Shown piece by piece: positions 9,050 to 18,267 of a stretch of DNA of 64,000 nucleotides. A model generated the notes under the pieces. The model ran no database searches, was not told the DNA's origin, and was given only the letters and a program-made list of their open reading frames with translations. This stretch comes from Nostoc sp. CENA543. Its GTDB lineage: Bacteria; Cyanobacteriota; Cyanobacteriia; Cyanobacteriales; Nostocaceae. Location of the stretch: NCBI RefSeq assembly GCF_002896875.1, contig NZ_CP023278.1, positions 3,892,501 through 3,956,500 of the forward strand, in the 5' to 3' direction. The translations under genes were made by a program, and so were the position numbers. Within the stretch, counting starts at the first letter, position 1. Each line of letters begins with the position of its first letter.

Positions 9050-9944
9050 CTGGTACTCCTATAAATGGAGCGATCGCACGCACAAATTCGGTAGTAGACT
9101 CGTAGGGTAAAACGTTTCTCCCTGGTATTTTTACCCCAGTCCCTTGCTGTAAACAAGCAAGATAATTGGCTAGAGTAATATCCGGTGTCTCGCCTTTTCC
9201 TTCCTGACTCATACTGGAAGCTGATTCTCCTAAAACTACTAGCGTAGGTTTTTGGATAGCAGCAATCAAGCTACTATAATCCTGCTTCCAAAATCCAGCT
9301 AAAAAGGAAAAGACAGCGCAGCGAGTAGCCATATTGGCTGCGTCTGCGGTGAGAGTATTTAACCATTCCCCATCAACTGTATCAGCTACGGCAAATAATC
9401 GTCGGGTAGAAAAAGACTGTAAAAATTTGGGAGTACGTGCATACCGATAAAAAGCATTTCCCAGAGGCGAATCAAATAAATTCCAAAAAAACTTTTGTCT
9501 CCAGGCTGAATATTGATTAGTAATTACAGTCCAAGTTGGGGGACTGGTAAATATTAAACCAGCAATTAAATTTGATTCTAGTTGTACTAGTTCTAATGCT
9601 ACTGCGAGTAAAGCACCTTGTACTATGACAATTACAGGTTTTTGAATGATATTTTGTAAAAAATATTGTAACTGTTCTGCCCAATCTTTAGGCGTGTAAG
9701 CCACATGAGGTTTATCACCTCCGCCACAGCCTAATAAATCGGGGTTGTAAATTATATTAGAATATCCTTGATTAAAAGATTCATTGATAAAGCGTTGCCA
9801 AAACTTCCCTGATAAACCTACACCAATGGGATGAATTAATAATAAAGGTGTCCCTTCAGCTTGGTAATTATCTGGTTGGTGTAATGTATATGCACATTGA
9901 TAATTTTGCCAACTGTAAAACTGGGTGGGTGGAGATGCTTGCAT
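9039..9944 (-). CDS. Alpha/beta hydrolase
   Basis: A 301-residue alpha/beta-hydrolase-fold protein. The oxyanion-region HPIGVGLSGKFWQRFI lies near residue 38, NPDLLGCGGGDKP follows, and the nucleophile region VIVQGALLAVALELV (about residues 106-120) has Gln-Gly-Ala where most members have Gly-x-Ser-x-Gly. The late segment is KPTLVVLGES. The classical Ser nucleophile is therefore not evident, so the protein may be a non-canonical or inactive hydrolase. Cyanobacterial genomes commonly carry this family, and the substrate is unknown. The next gene in the same direction (epimerase-like) lies 22 bases upstream, consistent with an operon. Confidence 0.75.
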   Translation of the reverse strand: MQASPPTQFYSWQNYQCAYTLHQPDNYQAEGTPLLLIHPIGVGLSGKFWQRFINESFNQGYSNIIYNPDLLGCGGGDKPHVAYTPKDWAEQLQYFLQNIIQKPVIVIVQGALLAVALELVQLESNLIAGLIFTSPPTWTVITNQYSAWRQKFFWNLFDSPLGNAFYRYARTPKFLQSFSTRRLFAVADTVDGEWLNTLTADAANMATRCAVFSFLAGFWKQDYSSLIAAIQKPTLVVLGESASSMSQEGKGETPDITLANYLACLQQGTGVKIPGRNVLPYESTTEFVRAIAPFIGVPVRM

Positions 9945-9966
9945 AATTCCCAGAATTTTGTATTTA

Positions 9967-10791
9967 CTAAAAAATGATTTGGGGATGAATTAACTGATAG
10001 CCTGCGGCTTTGATTTTTTGGTTAGAGACTCTAGCATTATATAGGCGATCGCTCTTGACTGAACTATCCCAAGAGATTAAGGGTAAATTATATTTTGATA
10101 AGAGTGTATCTAGTAGCTCTTTATTAGTGATATTGGCATCATTCAGCAAATTAAAAACACCTTGTAATTGCTGATTTCTGACAAATTCTATAGCTGAGAC
10201 AATATCATCTAAATGAATCCAGTTAGCAATTTCACCACCACTACCAGCACGAGTTTTACCAGCAAAGCGACTAAAGATTTTAATCAATTCCCTACCGTCA
10301 CCATAAATCCCTGCTAGCCGCAAGATACAAACGCGCAACTTGTCACTAGCACCTTGCAGTAAGGCTTCTTCCGTCGCTTGTAAAATTTCGCCCTTAGAGG
10401 TGGTAGGTTGAAGTGGTGTGTCTTCATCTACCCATTCACCATTGCGATCGCCATAAATAGAGAAGGTACTTGTATATATTAATTGTTTAACAGTAGAATT
10501 TTGTTGAAGAACAGTCACTAAATTCTGTGCAGTATTTAAATAAGTTTCTTGATACCTAATTCCTCCTTTTGGTGCAACAGTTAATAACACAACATCTTGA
10601 TTTTCTGTAGCTGATTTTAAACCCTCTAAATCATCACCCGTGGTGACAATCACTTTGTCAGCAATAGATTCTAATGATGACACACGCTCAGGTGTAGTTG
10701 TGGTGACAGTAATATTAAAAGACGAATTTTGCCGCCAATATTTAGCGACAGCCAAACCAACGTAGCCGCACCCGATAATTACAATGTTCAT
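9967..10791 (-). CDS. NAD-dependent epimerase/dehydratase-like SDR protein
   Basis: An extended short-chain dehydrogenase of about 274 residues. It opens with a Rossmann Gly motif (IVIIGCGYVGLAVAKYW) and has YTSTFSIYGDRNGEW, corresponding to the Ser/Tyr catalytic region of the family, though the YxxxK motif is not obvious. RLAGIYGDGRELI is typical of the sugar-epimerase-like group (YeeZ type). The frame opens at a TTG at 10800, but the ATG at 10791 beginning MNIVIIGCG puts the Rossmann strand at the start and is preferred. It is probably co-transcribed with the hydrolase gene. Substrate unknown. Confidence 0.75.
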   Translation of the reverse strand: MNIVIIGCGYVGLAVAKYWRQNSSFNITVTTTTPERVSSLESIADKVIVTTGDDLEGLKSATENQDVVLLTVAPKGGIRYQETYLNTAQNLVTVLQQNSTVKQLIYTSTFSIYGDRNGEWVDEDTPLQPTTSKGEILQATEEALLQGASDKLRVCILRLAGIYGDGRELIKIFSRFAGKTRAGSGGEIANWIHLDDIVSAIEFVRNQQLQGVFNLLNDANITNKELLDTLLSKYNLPLISWDSSVKSDRLYNARVSNQKIKAAGYQLIHPQIIF

Positions 10792-10812
10792 AGACATCAA
10801 GCAAGTGATAAA

Positions 10813-10904
10813 AACAAATGAGTAATGAGTAATGAGTAATAAGTAATGAGTAATGAGTATTGACTGTTGACTAATGACTAATGACTAATGACTAATGACT
10901 AATG
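10813..10904. repeat. Tandem repeat block (gtaatgagtaat and ctaatgact units)
   Basis: About twelve near-perfect copies of 7-8 base units, first aatgagt and then aatgact, fill the gap between the epimerase-like gene and the J-domain gene. Confidence 0.9.
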
Positions 10905-10905
10905 A

Positions 10906-11598
10906 CTACTTATGCACCTCACCATCAGGCATAATCGCACCAGCTAAGTTTGCACCAATTAATTTTACCAACAGGCGATCGCCTGAGCGAATTCTTGCGC
11001 CGGTTAAGTCAGCACCCCGCAAATCCGCACCACTTAAATCCGCGCCAATTAAGTTAGCAGCACGTAAGTTTGCTTCTCTTAAGTCAGCTAAGAGCAAATT
11101 AGCTCGAAATAAATTTGCCTCTGATAAATTTGCACCTCTCAAGATAACTTTGTGCATGAAAGTATCACTCAAATTTGCACCACTCAAGTTAGCATAACTA
11201 AGATTTCTACCAGATAAATCTTTATTACTTAAATTAGCTTGACTGAAATCTTTACCACTTAAATCTGGATTTTGTTTGGGTGGTTGATAGTGATCTGTGG
11301 ATGTTTTTTGAGGTTGAGGTCTGGGTGGCTGATAGTGATCTGTGGATGTTTTTTGAGGTTGGGGTCTAGGAGAATGATAAATATGTTGATGCTTACCGTT
11401 TAAAGAGCGCAATCTTTCCCGCGCTTCATTAATAGCTTTGAGTTTATCTTGGGCTTTTTGTTGTAAGCGGAGATTATCTTTAGGTAATCGATCTGGATGC
11501 CAGACAAACACCAAATCTTTATAAGCCTGGTTAACTTCCTCAATCGTCGCCCCAGGCTCTAATTCTAATACCCTATAGTACCGCTCCAACTCGTTCAT
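10906..11598 (-). CDS. J-domain protein fused to pentapeptide repeats
   Basis: A 230-residue protein. Residues about 6-65 form a DnaJ J-domain with the HPD tripeptide (VWHPDRLPKDN) needed to stimulate Hsp70 ATPase. A linker holds two perfect 15-residue repeats (RPQPQKTSTDHYQPP type). From about residue 115 to the end there are pentapeptide repeats of the A(D/N)Lxx form (SGANLSDTF, RGANLSEANLFRANLLLADLREANL), which build a right-handed quadrilateral beta-helix. The combination is known in cyanobacteria; the client is unknown. The gene is monocistronic between two repeat-rich gaps. Confidence 0.85.
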   Translation of the reverse strand: MNELERYYRVLELEPGATIEEVNQAYKDLVFVWHPDRLPKDNLRLQQKAQDKLKAINEARERLRSLNGKHQHIYHSPRPQPQKTSTDHYQPPRPQPQKTSTDHYQPPKQNPDLSGKDFSQANLSNKDLSGRNLSYANLSGANLSDTFMHKVILRGANLSEANLFRANLLLADLREANLRAANLIGADLSGADLRGADLTGARIRSGDRLLVKLIGANLAGAIMPDGEVHK

Positions 11599-11814
11599 AA
11601 TATGTTTTAATGGAGAATCAACTTGAAGTAAGAAAAATATAGCCCTCCATATTTTTAAATAGGATGGGGCTGTTTCGGAGTGACTATTTACACAGTTTGA
11701 TTCTACGGTAAACAGTTAATATTCTGACATTATATAAGCCTATCGCAGCTAGCTAAGTCTATCAATAACTTTTTATACGAAACTTCAGACTATCAGCTTA
11801 GTCATTTTGAGTCA

Positions 11815-12309
11815 TTATCTTTCCATTTGTCTATTTCTCCATCTATTCAGGGCTTGTACATATGCAGATATTGGTATTTGATAAATTTCTATAAAAAGCC
11901 AAATAATAATTGATAAATGTAACAAAAAAGTTAATATTGTCCAAGTGTATGGCAACCAACTAATGATGTCATGAGGATGGGGAGGAAAATAATAAGCAAC
12001 CATACCAATTAGGGAAGTTGGCAAGACTACAAAACTAATAGCAGCCAAACCATAACCCCAGCCTAATTCCACGCCTTCTAACTGGACTTCTGACCAACTA
12101 AAACCATTCCATCTCCAAATTAAAGGAGGTTGTCGAGAAGGCATTTTTATTTGCTGTTGTTCCGCATTGATAGTAAAAATCTCGTGGCAAAAGTCACACC
12201 CCATTGCTTCCATCAATGGAATATGAGAAATCTTGCCTACTCTACAGACTGGACAGGGGTAAACCTCGTGAGGATCAAAATTTGTAGTGAAGATTTTAGA
12301 CCTGGGCAT
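11815..12309 (-). CDS. Membrane protein with N-terminal zinc-ribbon
   Basis: A protein of 164 residues from the ATG at 12309; a GTG at 12360 would add 17 residues. It has two Cys pairs, CPVC near residue 18 and CDFC near residue 37, which look like a zinc ribbon, and two hydrophobic segments (LAAISFVVLPTSLIGMVAYYF and TWTILTFLLHLSIIIWLFIEI) in the C-terminal half. I do not recognise a named family. A cytosolic metal-binding head and a membrane hairpin are the only supported statements. Start choice is uncertain because neither start has a clear ribosome site. Confidence 0.6.
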   Translation of the reverse strand: MPRSKIFTTNFDPHEVYPCPVCRVGKISHIPLMEAMGCDFCHEIFTINAEQQQIKMPSRQPPLIWRWNGFSWSEVQLEGVELGWGYGLAAISFVVLPTSLIGMVAYYFPPHPHDIISWLPYTWTILTFLLHLSIIIWLFIEIYQIPISAYVQALNRWRNRQMER

Positions 12310-12360
12310 AATTGAAATTTGAACTAGTTTGTGCTTAACAGTTGATTTAGATAGATGCAC

Positions 12361-12690
12361 AATTCTGGTGTGTAAAACTTTTTTCGTGTAGTTTGGCGAT
12401 AAAAATCATAGGCAATATCCTAAAAGTGAAATTTATATGATTTGACTGTGGAGCGAAAGATAAATAACTTAAATTGTAAAGATGACAGAAAATGTAGTGT
12501 TTGGATTTGGTAATTGGCTGGTGATAATTACCTATGACCCATTTGCTCATGAGTTTATCACTTGTTTTGGGAGATTCACTGGCCTTGACGCTACCAAACC
12601 CTTCTGTTATGTTTATCTTTAATATAGTCTTACATTAATTTATTTAGCTTACCACCTCAAAAATGTTCAGCAGCAATCGTTACTTTTATT
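12361..12690. other. Intergenic region upstream of the aroF leader
   Basis: An AT-rich stretch that must contain the promoter for the attenuator-controlled DAHP synthase transcript. A TAATAT at about 12620 could be a -10 box. I see no supported gene. The small minus-strand frame here has no family features. Confidence 0.4.
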
Positions 12691-12701
12691 TTTGGTACAA
12701 G

Positions 12702-12776
12702 GCGGTTCACCGGCGGTGAATTAGTTTCCTAATGGAAACCGCCAGGTGAACCGCAGAGCGAACTCTGCGGTTTTTG
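12702..12776 (+). promoter_or_regulatory. Long hairpin overlapping an intrinsic terminator upstream of the leader peptide
   Basis: GCGGTTCACC (12702-12711) pairs perfectly with GGTGAACCGC (12745-12754), and inside it GGCGGT (12712-12717) pairs with ACCGCC (12738-12743). The last four bases of this hairpin (CCGC) are also the first four of a second hairpin CCGCAGAG/CTCTGCGG (12751-12758 with 12763-12770, loop CGAA), followed by T5-G-T6. The two structures partly exclude each other, so this is either a second attenuator in tandem with the leader-peptide attenuator or the 3' part of a separate small RNA. The downstream ribosome site starts only a few bases later. Confidence 0.7.
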
Positions 12777-12799
12777 TTTTTTAAGGAGAAAATTTCGTC

Positions 12800-12865
12800 A
12801 TGATGTCCTATTCCAGCAACTGGTTTTATAGCTTTTATTTCTGGCCTAGACCAAGTTCCGGGTAA
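12800..12865 (+). CDS. Aromatic-rich leader peptide of the DAHP synthase gene
   Basis: A 21-codon frame with a good ribosome site (AAGGAG, 12783-12788). The peptide has eight aromatic residues: three Tyr, three Phe and two Trp, most of them in the run WFYSFYFW at codons 8-15. It ends in TAA exactly after the sequence GTTCCGGG, which can pair with the terminator arm downstream. This is the layout of classical amino-acid attenuation. A ribosome waiting for charged tRNA-Trp, -Phe or -Tyr would leave the 3' part of the frame free to form the antiterminator. The following gene makes the first enzyme of aromatic synthesis. Alternative starts are the two adjacent ATG codons 12800 and 12803. Confidence 0.8.
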   Translation: MMSYSSNWFYSFYFWPRPSSG

Positions 12866-12901
12866 ATAGCGTCATGTCGATAAATCATACGCGCCCGGAA
12901 C
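12855..12901 (+). promoter_or_regulatory. Antiterminator of the aroF attenuator
   Basis: GTTCCGGG (12855-12862, the last codons of the leader peptide) is perfectly complementary to CCCGGAAC (12894-12901). Forming this helix removes the 5' arm of the terminator at 12893-12927. Confidence 0.75.
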
Positions 12902-12927
12902 TCTAAAGGTTCTGGGCTTTTTTTTTT
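12893..12927 (+). terminator. Attenuator terminator
   Basis: A nine-pair stem (12893-12901 with 12909-12917, one G-T wobble) with loop TCTAAAG, followed by ten T residues (12918-12927). It lies between the leader peptide and the DAHP synthase gene and shares its 5' arm with the antiterminator. Confidence 0.85.
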
Positions 12928-12985
12928 GAAAGTAGACAAGGGGGACAAGGTAGACAAAGTAGTATTTTCCCAATCACCAGTCCCC
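12928..12985. repeat. gacaagg / ccccagt repeats in the aroF leader
   Basis: Short copies of the gtagacaaggggg and ccagtcccc repeats between the terminator and the aroF ribosome site (GGAGAG near 13002). They lengthen the untranslated leader. Confidence 0.65.
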
Positions 12986-13015
12986 AAACCCCAAATTTAT
13001 TAGGAGAGTAAAATC

Positions 13016-13888
13016 ATGATTAACGCCAAACTTGTTGCACAATCTCACGCCAATCACCAAAGTGTCATCCAACTTTCCGAAACTGTTGCTTTCGGTGGGG
13101 ACGAATTAGTGATTATTGGTGGCCCTTGTACGGTGGAAAGCTTGGAACAAATGGAGACAGTCGCCGAAAATATAGGGGACGCACCTGTACAAGCTTTGCG
13201 TGGTGGGGTTTTCAAACCCCGTACTTCACCCTACGCTTTCCAGGGAATGGGAGAGGAAGGATTAGCGGTTTTAGCTGAAGTGCGATCGCGCTACAATATC
13301 CCAGTCATTACAGAAGTCATGGCAATTTCTCAAATCGAAGTCGTCGCCGCCCATGCTGATATGCTACAAGTCGGTAGCCGCAATATGCAAAACTTCGACT
13401 TGCTCAAAGCTTTAGGACAAGCTGGTAAACCGATATTACTCAAACGTGGTTTAGCAGCCACTATCGAAGAATTTGTTATGGCGGCTGAATATATTGTTAG
13501 CCACGGAAATCCTGATGTAGTTTTGTGTGAACGTGGTATCCGCAGTTTCGATACTTACACCCGTAATGTTTTAGATTTAGCTGCTGTAGCTGCTCTCAAG
13601 CAAATTACTCACTTACCCGTGATTGTAGATCCTTCCCATGCCGTCGGTAAACGGGAATTAGTCGCACCTGTGGCTAAAGCTGCTGTCGCTTGTGGTGCAG
13701 ATGGCTTAATTATTGAATGTCATCCAGAACCAGAAAAATCCGTATCTGATGCGCGTCAAGCTTTATCTTTGGAAGATATGGTGAATCTAGTTGCTAGTTT
13801 AAAGCCAGTAGCCACAGCTGTAGGACGGAAAATATCAAACACAAACGGGGTAGGCTTACAACCTACCCCTATTTGTCGTGCAGCTTAA
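13016..13888 (+). CDS. aroF: 3-deoxy-7-phosphoheptulonate synthase (DAHP synthase, type I-beta)
   Basis: A 290-residue TIM-barrel enzyme that condenses phosphoenolpyruvate and erythrose 4-phosphate, the first step of the shikimate pathway. Diagnostic stretches are [11 protein letters not shown] (about residues 32-42), [16 protein letters not shown] (about 62-77), KPILLKRG (about 141-148) and [16 protein letters not shown] (about 201-216), with the metal-binding Cys, His, Glu and Asp present. No N-terminal regulatory domain is fused. Transcription is probably controlled by the aromatic leader peptide upstream. The last 15 or so residues are encoded by a small palindrome (13847-13869), so the C-terminus is variable repeat sequence. 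The symbol follows common usage; aroG is an alternative name. Confidence 0.92.
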   Translation: MINAKLVAQSHANHQSVIQLSETVAFGGDELVIIGGPCTVESLEQMETVAENIGDAPVQALRGGVFKPRTSPYAFQGMGEEGLAVLAEVRSRYNIPVITEVMAISQIEVVAAHADMLQVGSRNMQNFDLLKALGQAGKPILLKRGLAATIEEFVMAAEYIVSHGNPDVVLCERGIRSFDTYTRNVLDLAAVAALKQITHLPVIVDPSHAVGKRELVAPVAKAAVACGADGLIIECHPEPEKSVSDARQALSLEDMVNLVASLKPVATAVGRKISNTNGVGLQPTPICRAA

Positions 13889-13898
13889 TGGTTTGTAG

Positions 13899-13916
13899 TG
13901 AGGGCTTCAGCCCTCA
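13899..13916. terminator. Bidirectional hairpin between aroF and thiF-like gene
   Basis: TGAGGGC and GCCCTCA pair around a TTCA loop. The minus-strand stop codon of the ThiF-like gene lies inside it. A T-run is missing, so termination strength is uncertain. A second palindrome GGGGTAGG/CCTACCCC sits in the end of aroF at 13847-13869. Confidence 0.5.
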
Positions 13917-14555
13917 TACAACACATAGAGATTGCACTGCTAAATCCTTCAAAGTAATAGTAAAACTACGCTGTTCTTTCGTAGCGATAAAATAAATAAC
14001 CGCCTCACAAGTCACAGCCACAGTTAACATTACTAAATTCCGCGCCAATGGATAATCACAGACATCATCATTAACATCGGAAGGAACACGATAAACCTCA
14101 TTCCAAATTACTTCCGCATAATCGGCTGACAACCCAGCATGAATACAAGGAATCTGGAATTGATCAGCATAATCTTTCACCGCTTGACGCGCGACGCTAT
14201 TATCAAATACATCAATGATTAACTGGCTATCTTTAAGTAATTGAGACGTATTTTCCGATGTCAATTCCTTGGTTTTGGCATCAATTTTAGTACCAATCGC
14301 GCGGTATAAATTATTTGCCAAAATTTTTGCCTTGAACGCACCGACATCACCACGGTAGTAAGGCTGAGTAGAAAGATTACGTTCCTCAATGCGATCGCAA
14401 TCTATCACAGTCAGGTTATCAAAACCAGACCGAGCCAGATTTTCTGCAATATTAGCTCCTAATGCACCTACGCCACAAATAGTCACAGGATAATTTTTCA
14501 ACTTTGCCATCACAGCATTGCTGCGATAAAGCTGTTCATGAAAAAATATGCTCAT
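13914..14555 (-). CDS. ThiF/MoeB/E1-like ubiquitin-activating-fold protein
   Basis: A 213-residue Rossmann protein with the E1 nucleotide loop ICGVGALGANIAENLARSG (about residues 26-44). The Asp-containing strand VIDCDRIEERNLSTQPYY follows (about 49-66), carrying the Arg/Asn residues that bind ATP in E1 enzymes, and then LIIDVFDNSVARQAV. The zinc-binding Cys pairs of MoeB/ThiF are absent; the single Cys in DDVCDYPLARN is a candidate active-site residue. E1-like proteins adenylate the C-terminal Gly of ubiquitin-like partners, and a small protein ending in Gly is encoded at 21637. It starts six bases after the upstream gene, with AAGGA as ribosome site. It is part of the Ro/Y-RNA locus. Confidence 0.8.
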   Translation of the reverse strand: MSIFFHEQLYRSNAVMAKLKNYPVTICGVGALGANIAENLARSGFDNLTVIDCDRIEERNLSTQPYYRGDVGAFKAKILANNLYRAIGTKIDAKTKELTSENTSQLLKDSQLIIDVFDNSVARQAVKDYADQFQIPCIHAGLSADYAEVIWNEVYRVPSDVNDDVCDYPLARNLVMLTVAVTCEAVIYFIATKEQRSFTITLKDLAVQSLCVV

Positions 14556-14560
14556 TGTCC

Positions 14561-15394
14561 TTAATACTCCCGTTCTTCCATCACAGCAACTAAAGACTGC
14601 AAATCAAAATTACGATCGCGTCCACTCAAGCAAATCCCAGAACTAATCACAGTTAAGTCAGATTTGGCGATCGCGCTACTGTGACGCACACCATCAGATG
14701 TAGTCCAATCAACTGTCCAATAATCACCGCGATCGTTAAATTGTTGTAATTCACCACCACCCATCTGTAATGCTTTTCGCAATCGCTTTTCATCCTGTTG
14801 GGGTTGATAAAAACCTTCAACACGTTGAGTTGCTAACTCATATACAGTGCGGATTTCTGGTGTCATCCCTTTAAACTGCAATTCATCCACAGGAATGAGT
14901 TGCTTGATAGCAGATTGCAAAATTTCACTAACAACCGGATCAGCACGACGATCAATATCTTCAAACCAGCATGATTGACCATGCCGACGGGCTATAATTT
15001 GCTCAAAGATATTACCCTCAGTCACTAAATGGACTGCTATGGGTTTCACCATTTTCCACCGTTGACGCATATCTGCTTCATTCACGGGATAGGCTAACCA
15101 AGTTTGTGTTTGTATTTGGTGTGCTAATCTCAAGCGGATTTGGGGAAAATACTGTAAATATTCTGCTATTTGGGGTAAATCTGCGGATTCTATCACCTTG
15201 GCTGTTTTTTCATCAACAGCTTGAAAAATACCCCAGCCTTCAAATTTACTAGGCTTTGGTGTAAACGTGTAAATCATTCCAGCTACCCGTGTGCGGACTT
15301 TTCCACCTTTGACACAAGGCGCGAGAAATTGGGTAGTTTGCAAATTGCTTTGGGCGATCGCAATTTGATTAATTAGTTTATTAATATTAGTCAT
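14561..15394 (-). CDS. Unknown protein paired with the ThiF-like enzyme
   Basis: About 277 residues from the ATG at 15394; a GTG at 15403 would add MSI. I recognise no named domain. Visible features are a GWGIFQAV motif near residue 55, a single Cys-Trp-Phe-Glu-Asp segment near residue 145, and a conserved-looking C-terminal stretch with WTVDWTTSDGVRH, ISSGICLSGRDRNFDLQSL. Its position directly before an E1-like gene resembles ThiF-associated cassettes (PRTRC type), where the partner may be a conjugation factor, but that is inference. It begins about 37 bases downstream of the 3' stem of the sarcin-ricin/GTPase-centre RNA and probably shares its transcript. Confidence 0.6.
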   Translation of the reverse strand: MTNINKLINQIAIAQSNLQTTQFLAPCVKGGKVRTRVAGMIYTFTPKPSKFEGWGIFQAVDEKTAKVIESADLPQIAEYLQYFPQIRLRLAHQIQTQTWLAYPVNEADMRQRWKMVKPIAVHLVTEGNIFEQIIARRHGQSCWFEDIDRRADPVVSEILQSAIKQLIPVDELQFKGMTPEIRTVYELATQRVEGFYQPQQDEKRLRKALQMGGGELQQFNDRGDYWTVDWTTSDGVRHSSAIAKSDLTVISSGICLSGRDRNFDLQSLVAVMEEREY

Positions 15395-15440
15395 AATACT
15401 CACAGTTAACAGTCAACAGTTAACAGTCAACAATTAACAA

Positions 15441-15655
15441 ATCCCGCGTCGCGTGTAAGTTGGTGGAGCATTGCGCGTTCTCAGTTACTAGAGGGACTCC
15501 ACTGGTGAGTTGTTAAACACTCTTTCAAGGATGGCTACTTCTAAGCCCACCTCCCAGATTCTTCGTACTCCCCGTTCTCACACGCCACTGATTGACAGTG
15601 TTACTTTTCCTCTCGTACTAGTATGTAGGCTCACACCAGTCGGGACACGCAGGAT
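15441..15655 (-). ncRNA. Y-RNA-like RNA carrying 23S sarcin-ricin loop and GTPase-associated-centre mimics
   Basis: Reading the minus strand: outer stem GCGTGT (15650-15645) pairs with ACACGC (15456-15451); internal loop strands are CCCGAC (15644-15639) and AACTT (15461-15457); inner stem GGTG-T-GAGC (15637-15629) pairs with GCTCCACC (15469-15462). Terminal ATCC/GGAT also pair. Inside, AGTACGAGAGGA (15619-15608) is identical to the universal 12-base sarcin-ricin loop of 23S rRNA, closed by TACT/AGTA. Then 15557-15502, closed by CTGG/CCAG, reproduces the 58-nt GTPase-associated centre, including GGCTTAGAAGTAGCCATCC and GAAAGAGTG...AACTCACC. A CACTG/CAGTG hairpin and a GGAG/CTCC arm complete the fold. 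The order (sarcin-ricin first) is the reverse of 23S rRNA, so this is not an rRNA fragment. A consensus -10 lies just upstream. Confidence 0.85.
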
Positions 15656-15662
15656 ATAATAC

Positions 15663-15668
15663 ATTATA
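15663..15668 (-). promoter_or_regulatory. Candidate -10 box for the rRNA-mimic RNA
   Basis: The minus strand reads TATAAT at 15668-15663, seven to eight bases before A15655, where the terminal ATCC pairing strand of the RNA begins. No convincing -35 hexamer is seen, so an activator or alternative sigma factor may be needed. Confidence 0.55.
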
Positions 15669-15768
15669 CTACAACCAAGACTGATTACTTTCCAGATAAC
15701 AAGATCAGAAATGATGAATGGAAAAGCGATGATATATTTTTAAGCAACCAATATCACATAAAATTTCG

Positions 15769-16656
15769 ATGGCAGAATATGACAATCTGTGTAAAATCCT
15801 GGCGGAAAATTATCCCCTTGATTTTGCGCGTTGGTTATTAAATCAAGAACCGCAAACAATTGAAATCTTAAAAACAGAACTGAGCATCGAACCTATACGT
15901 GCTGACTCAATAATATTCCTAAAAACAGAAAATCGCATCTTACATATAGAATTTCAAACTAGTACCAAATCAAAAACCCCCATTGGTTTGAGAATGCTAG
16001 ATTATTACGTGAGATTAACACGGACATATCAGCTTCCAGTTACACAAGTAGTCATTTTTTTGCAAGAGACAAACGACGAAATTGCCTTTACTGAGGAATA
16101 TGTGAGCGAAGTGACAACCCATCGCTATCGAGTTATCCGAATGTGGGAGCAAGATCCAGCCCTATTTCTCAGCAATCCGGCGTTATTACCTTTCGCACCG
16201 CTAACACGAACAAATTCACCCGAAACCTTATTATCCCAGGTTGCCCAAGAAATTGCTAAAATTCCAGATATCGAGACTAGACAAAATACTACGGCTTACA
16301 CCGAAATTTTAGCTGGGTTAAAGTTTGAACGAAATTTGATTTTGCAATTATTACGAGAGGAAACTATGCAAGAATCAGTGATTTATCAATATATTTTGGA
16401 GAAAGGTGAACGACGAGGCGAACAAAGAGGTGAACAAAGAGGTGAACAACGCGGCGAACAACGCGGTAAACAACAAGAAGCATTCAAATATACCCTACGT
16501 CTTTTACATAAACGCTTTGGTGAGATAGATTCAGTAATAACTGAACGTCTCCAAGTATTATCTACTGAAGAATTGGAAAGTTTAGGAGAAGCACTTTTAG
16601 ACTTTTCAAATATGTCTGATTTAGTTGCTTGGCTTGAGCAAAATACAAACAGTTAA
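15769..16656 (+). CDS. Rpn family recombination-promoting nuclease / putative transposase
   Basis: A 295-residue PD-(D/E)xK-fold protein of the Rpn/YhgA-like type. The N-terminus has the nuclease core ADSIIFLKTENRILHIEFQTS (about residues 44-64), with Asp and the Glu-x-Gln pair. Next come HRYRVIRMWEQDP and a low-complexity hinge of four to five GEQR/GERR units (about 211-230), then a helical C-terminal DUF4351-like segment ending WLEQN. Such genes spread by horizontal transfer in cyanobacteria. It lies on the plus strand between the rRNA-mimic RNA and the Ro gene, opposite to every other locus gene, so it looks like an insertion into that locus. Confidence 0.8.
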   Translation: MAEYDNLCKILAENYPLDFARWLLNQEPQTIEILKTELSIEPIRADSIIFLKTENRILHIEFQTSTKSKTPIGLRMLDYYVRLTRTYQLPVTQVVIFLQETNDEIAFTEEYVSEVTTHRYRVIRMWEQDPALFLSNPALLPFAPLTRTNSPETLLSQVAQEIAKIPDIETRQNTTAYTEILAGLKFERNLILQLLREETMQESVIYQYILEKGERRGEQRGEQRGEQRGEQRGKQQEAFKYTLRLLHKRFGEIDSVITERLQVLSTEELESLGEALLDFSNMSDLVAWLEQNTNS

Positions 16657-16708
16657 AAAAAGAGCATTGCTCATCATTTTTACTGACAAGCAATGCCAAA
16701 CTATAACC

Positions 16709-18267
<1,559 letters not shown>

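Noticed and set aside
12702-12776. Glutamine (glnA-type) or T-box riboswitch before aroF
   Set aside because: The conserved glnA-motif sequences and T-box features are absent; only generic hairpins and terminators are seen.
15441-15655. 23S rRNA pseudogene or assembly contamination
   Set aside because: Only two short functional motifs match, in the reverse of their order in 23S, and both are enclosed by complementary ends that follow the same scaffold as four other elements nearby.
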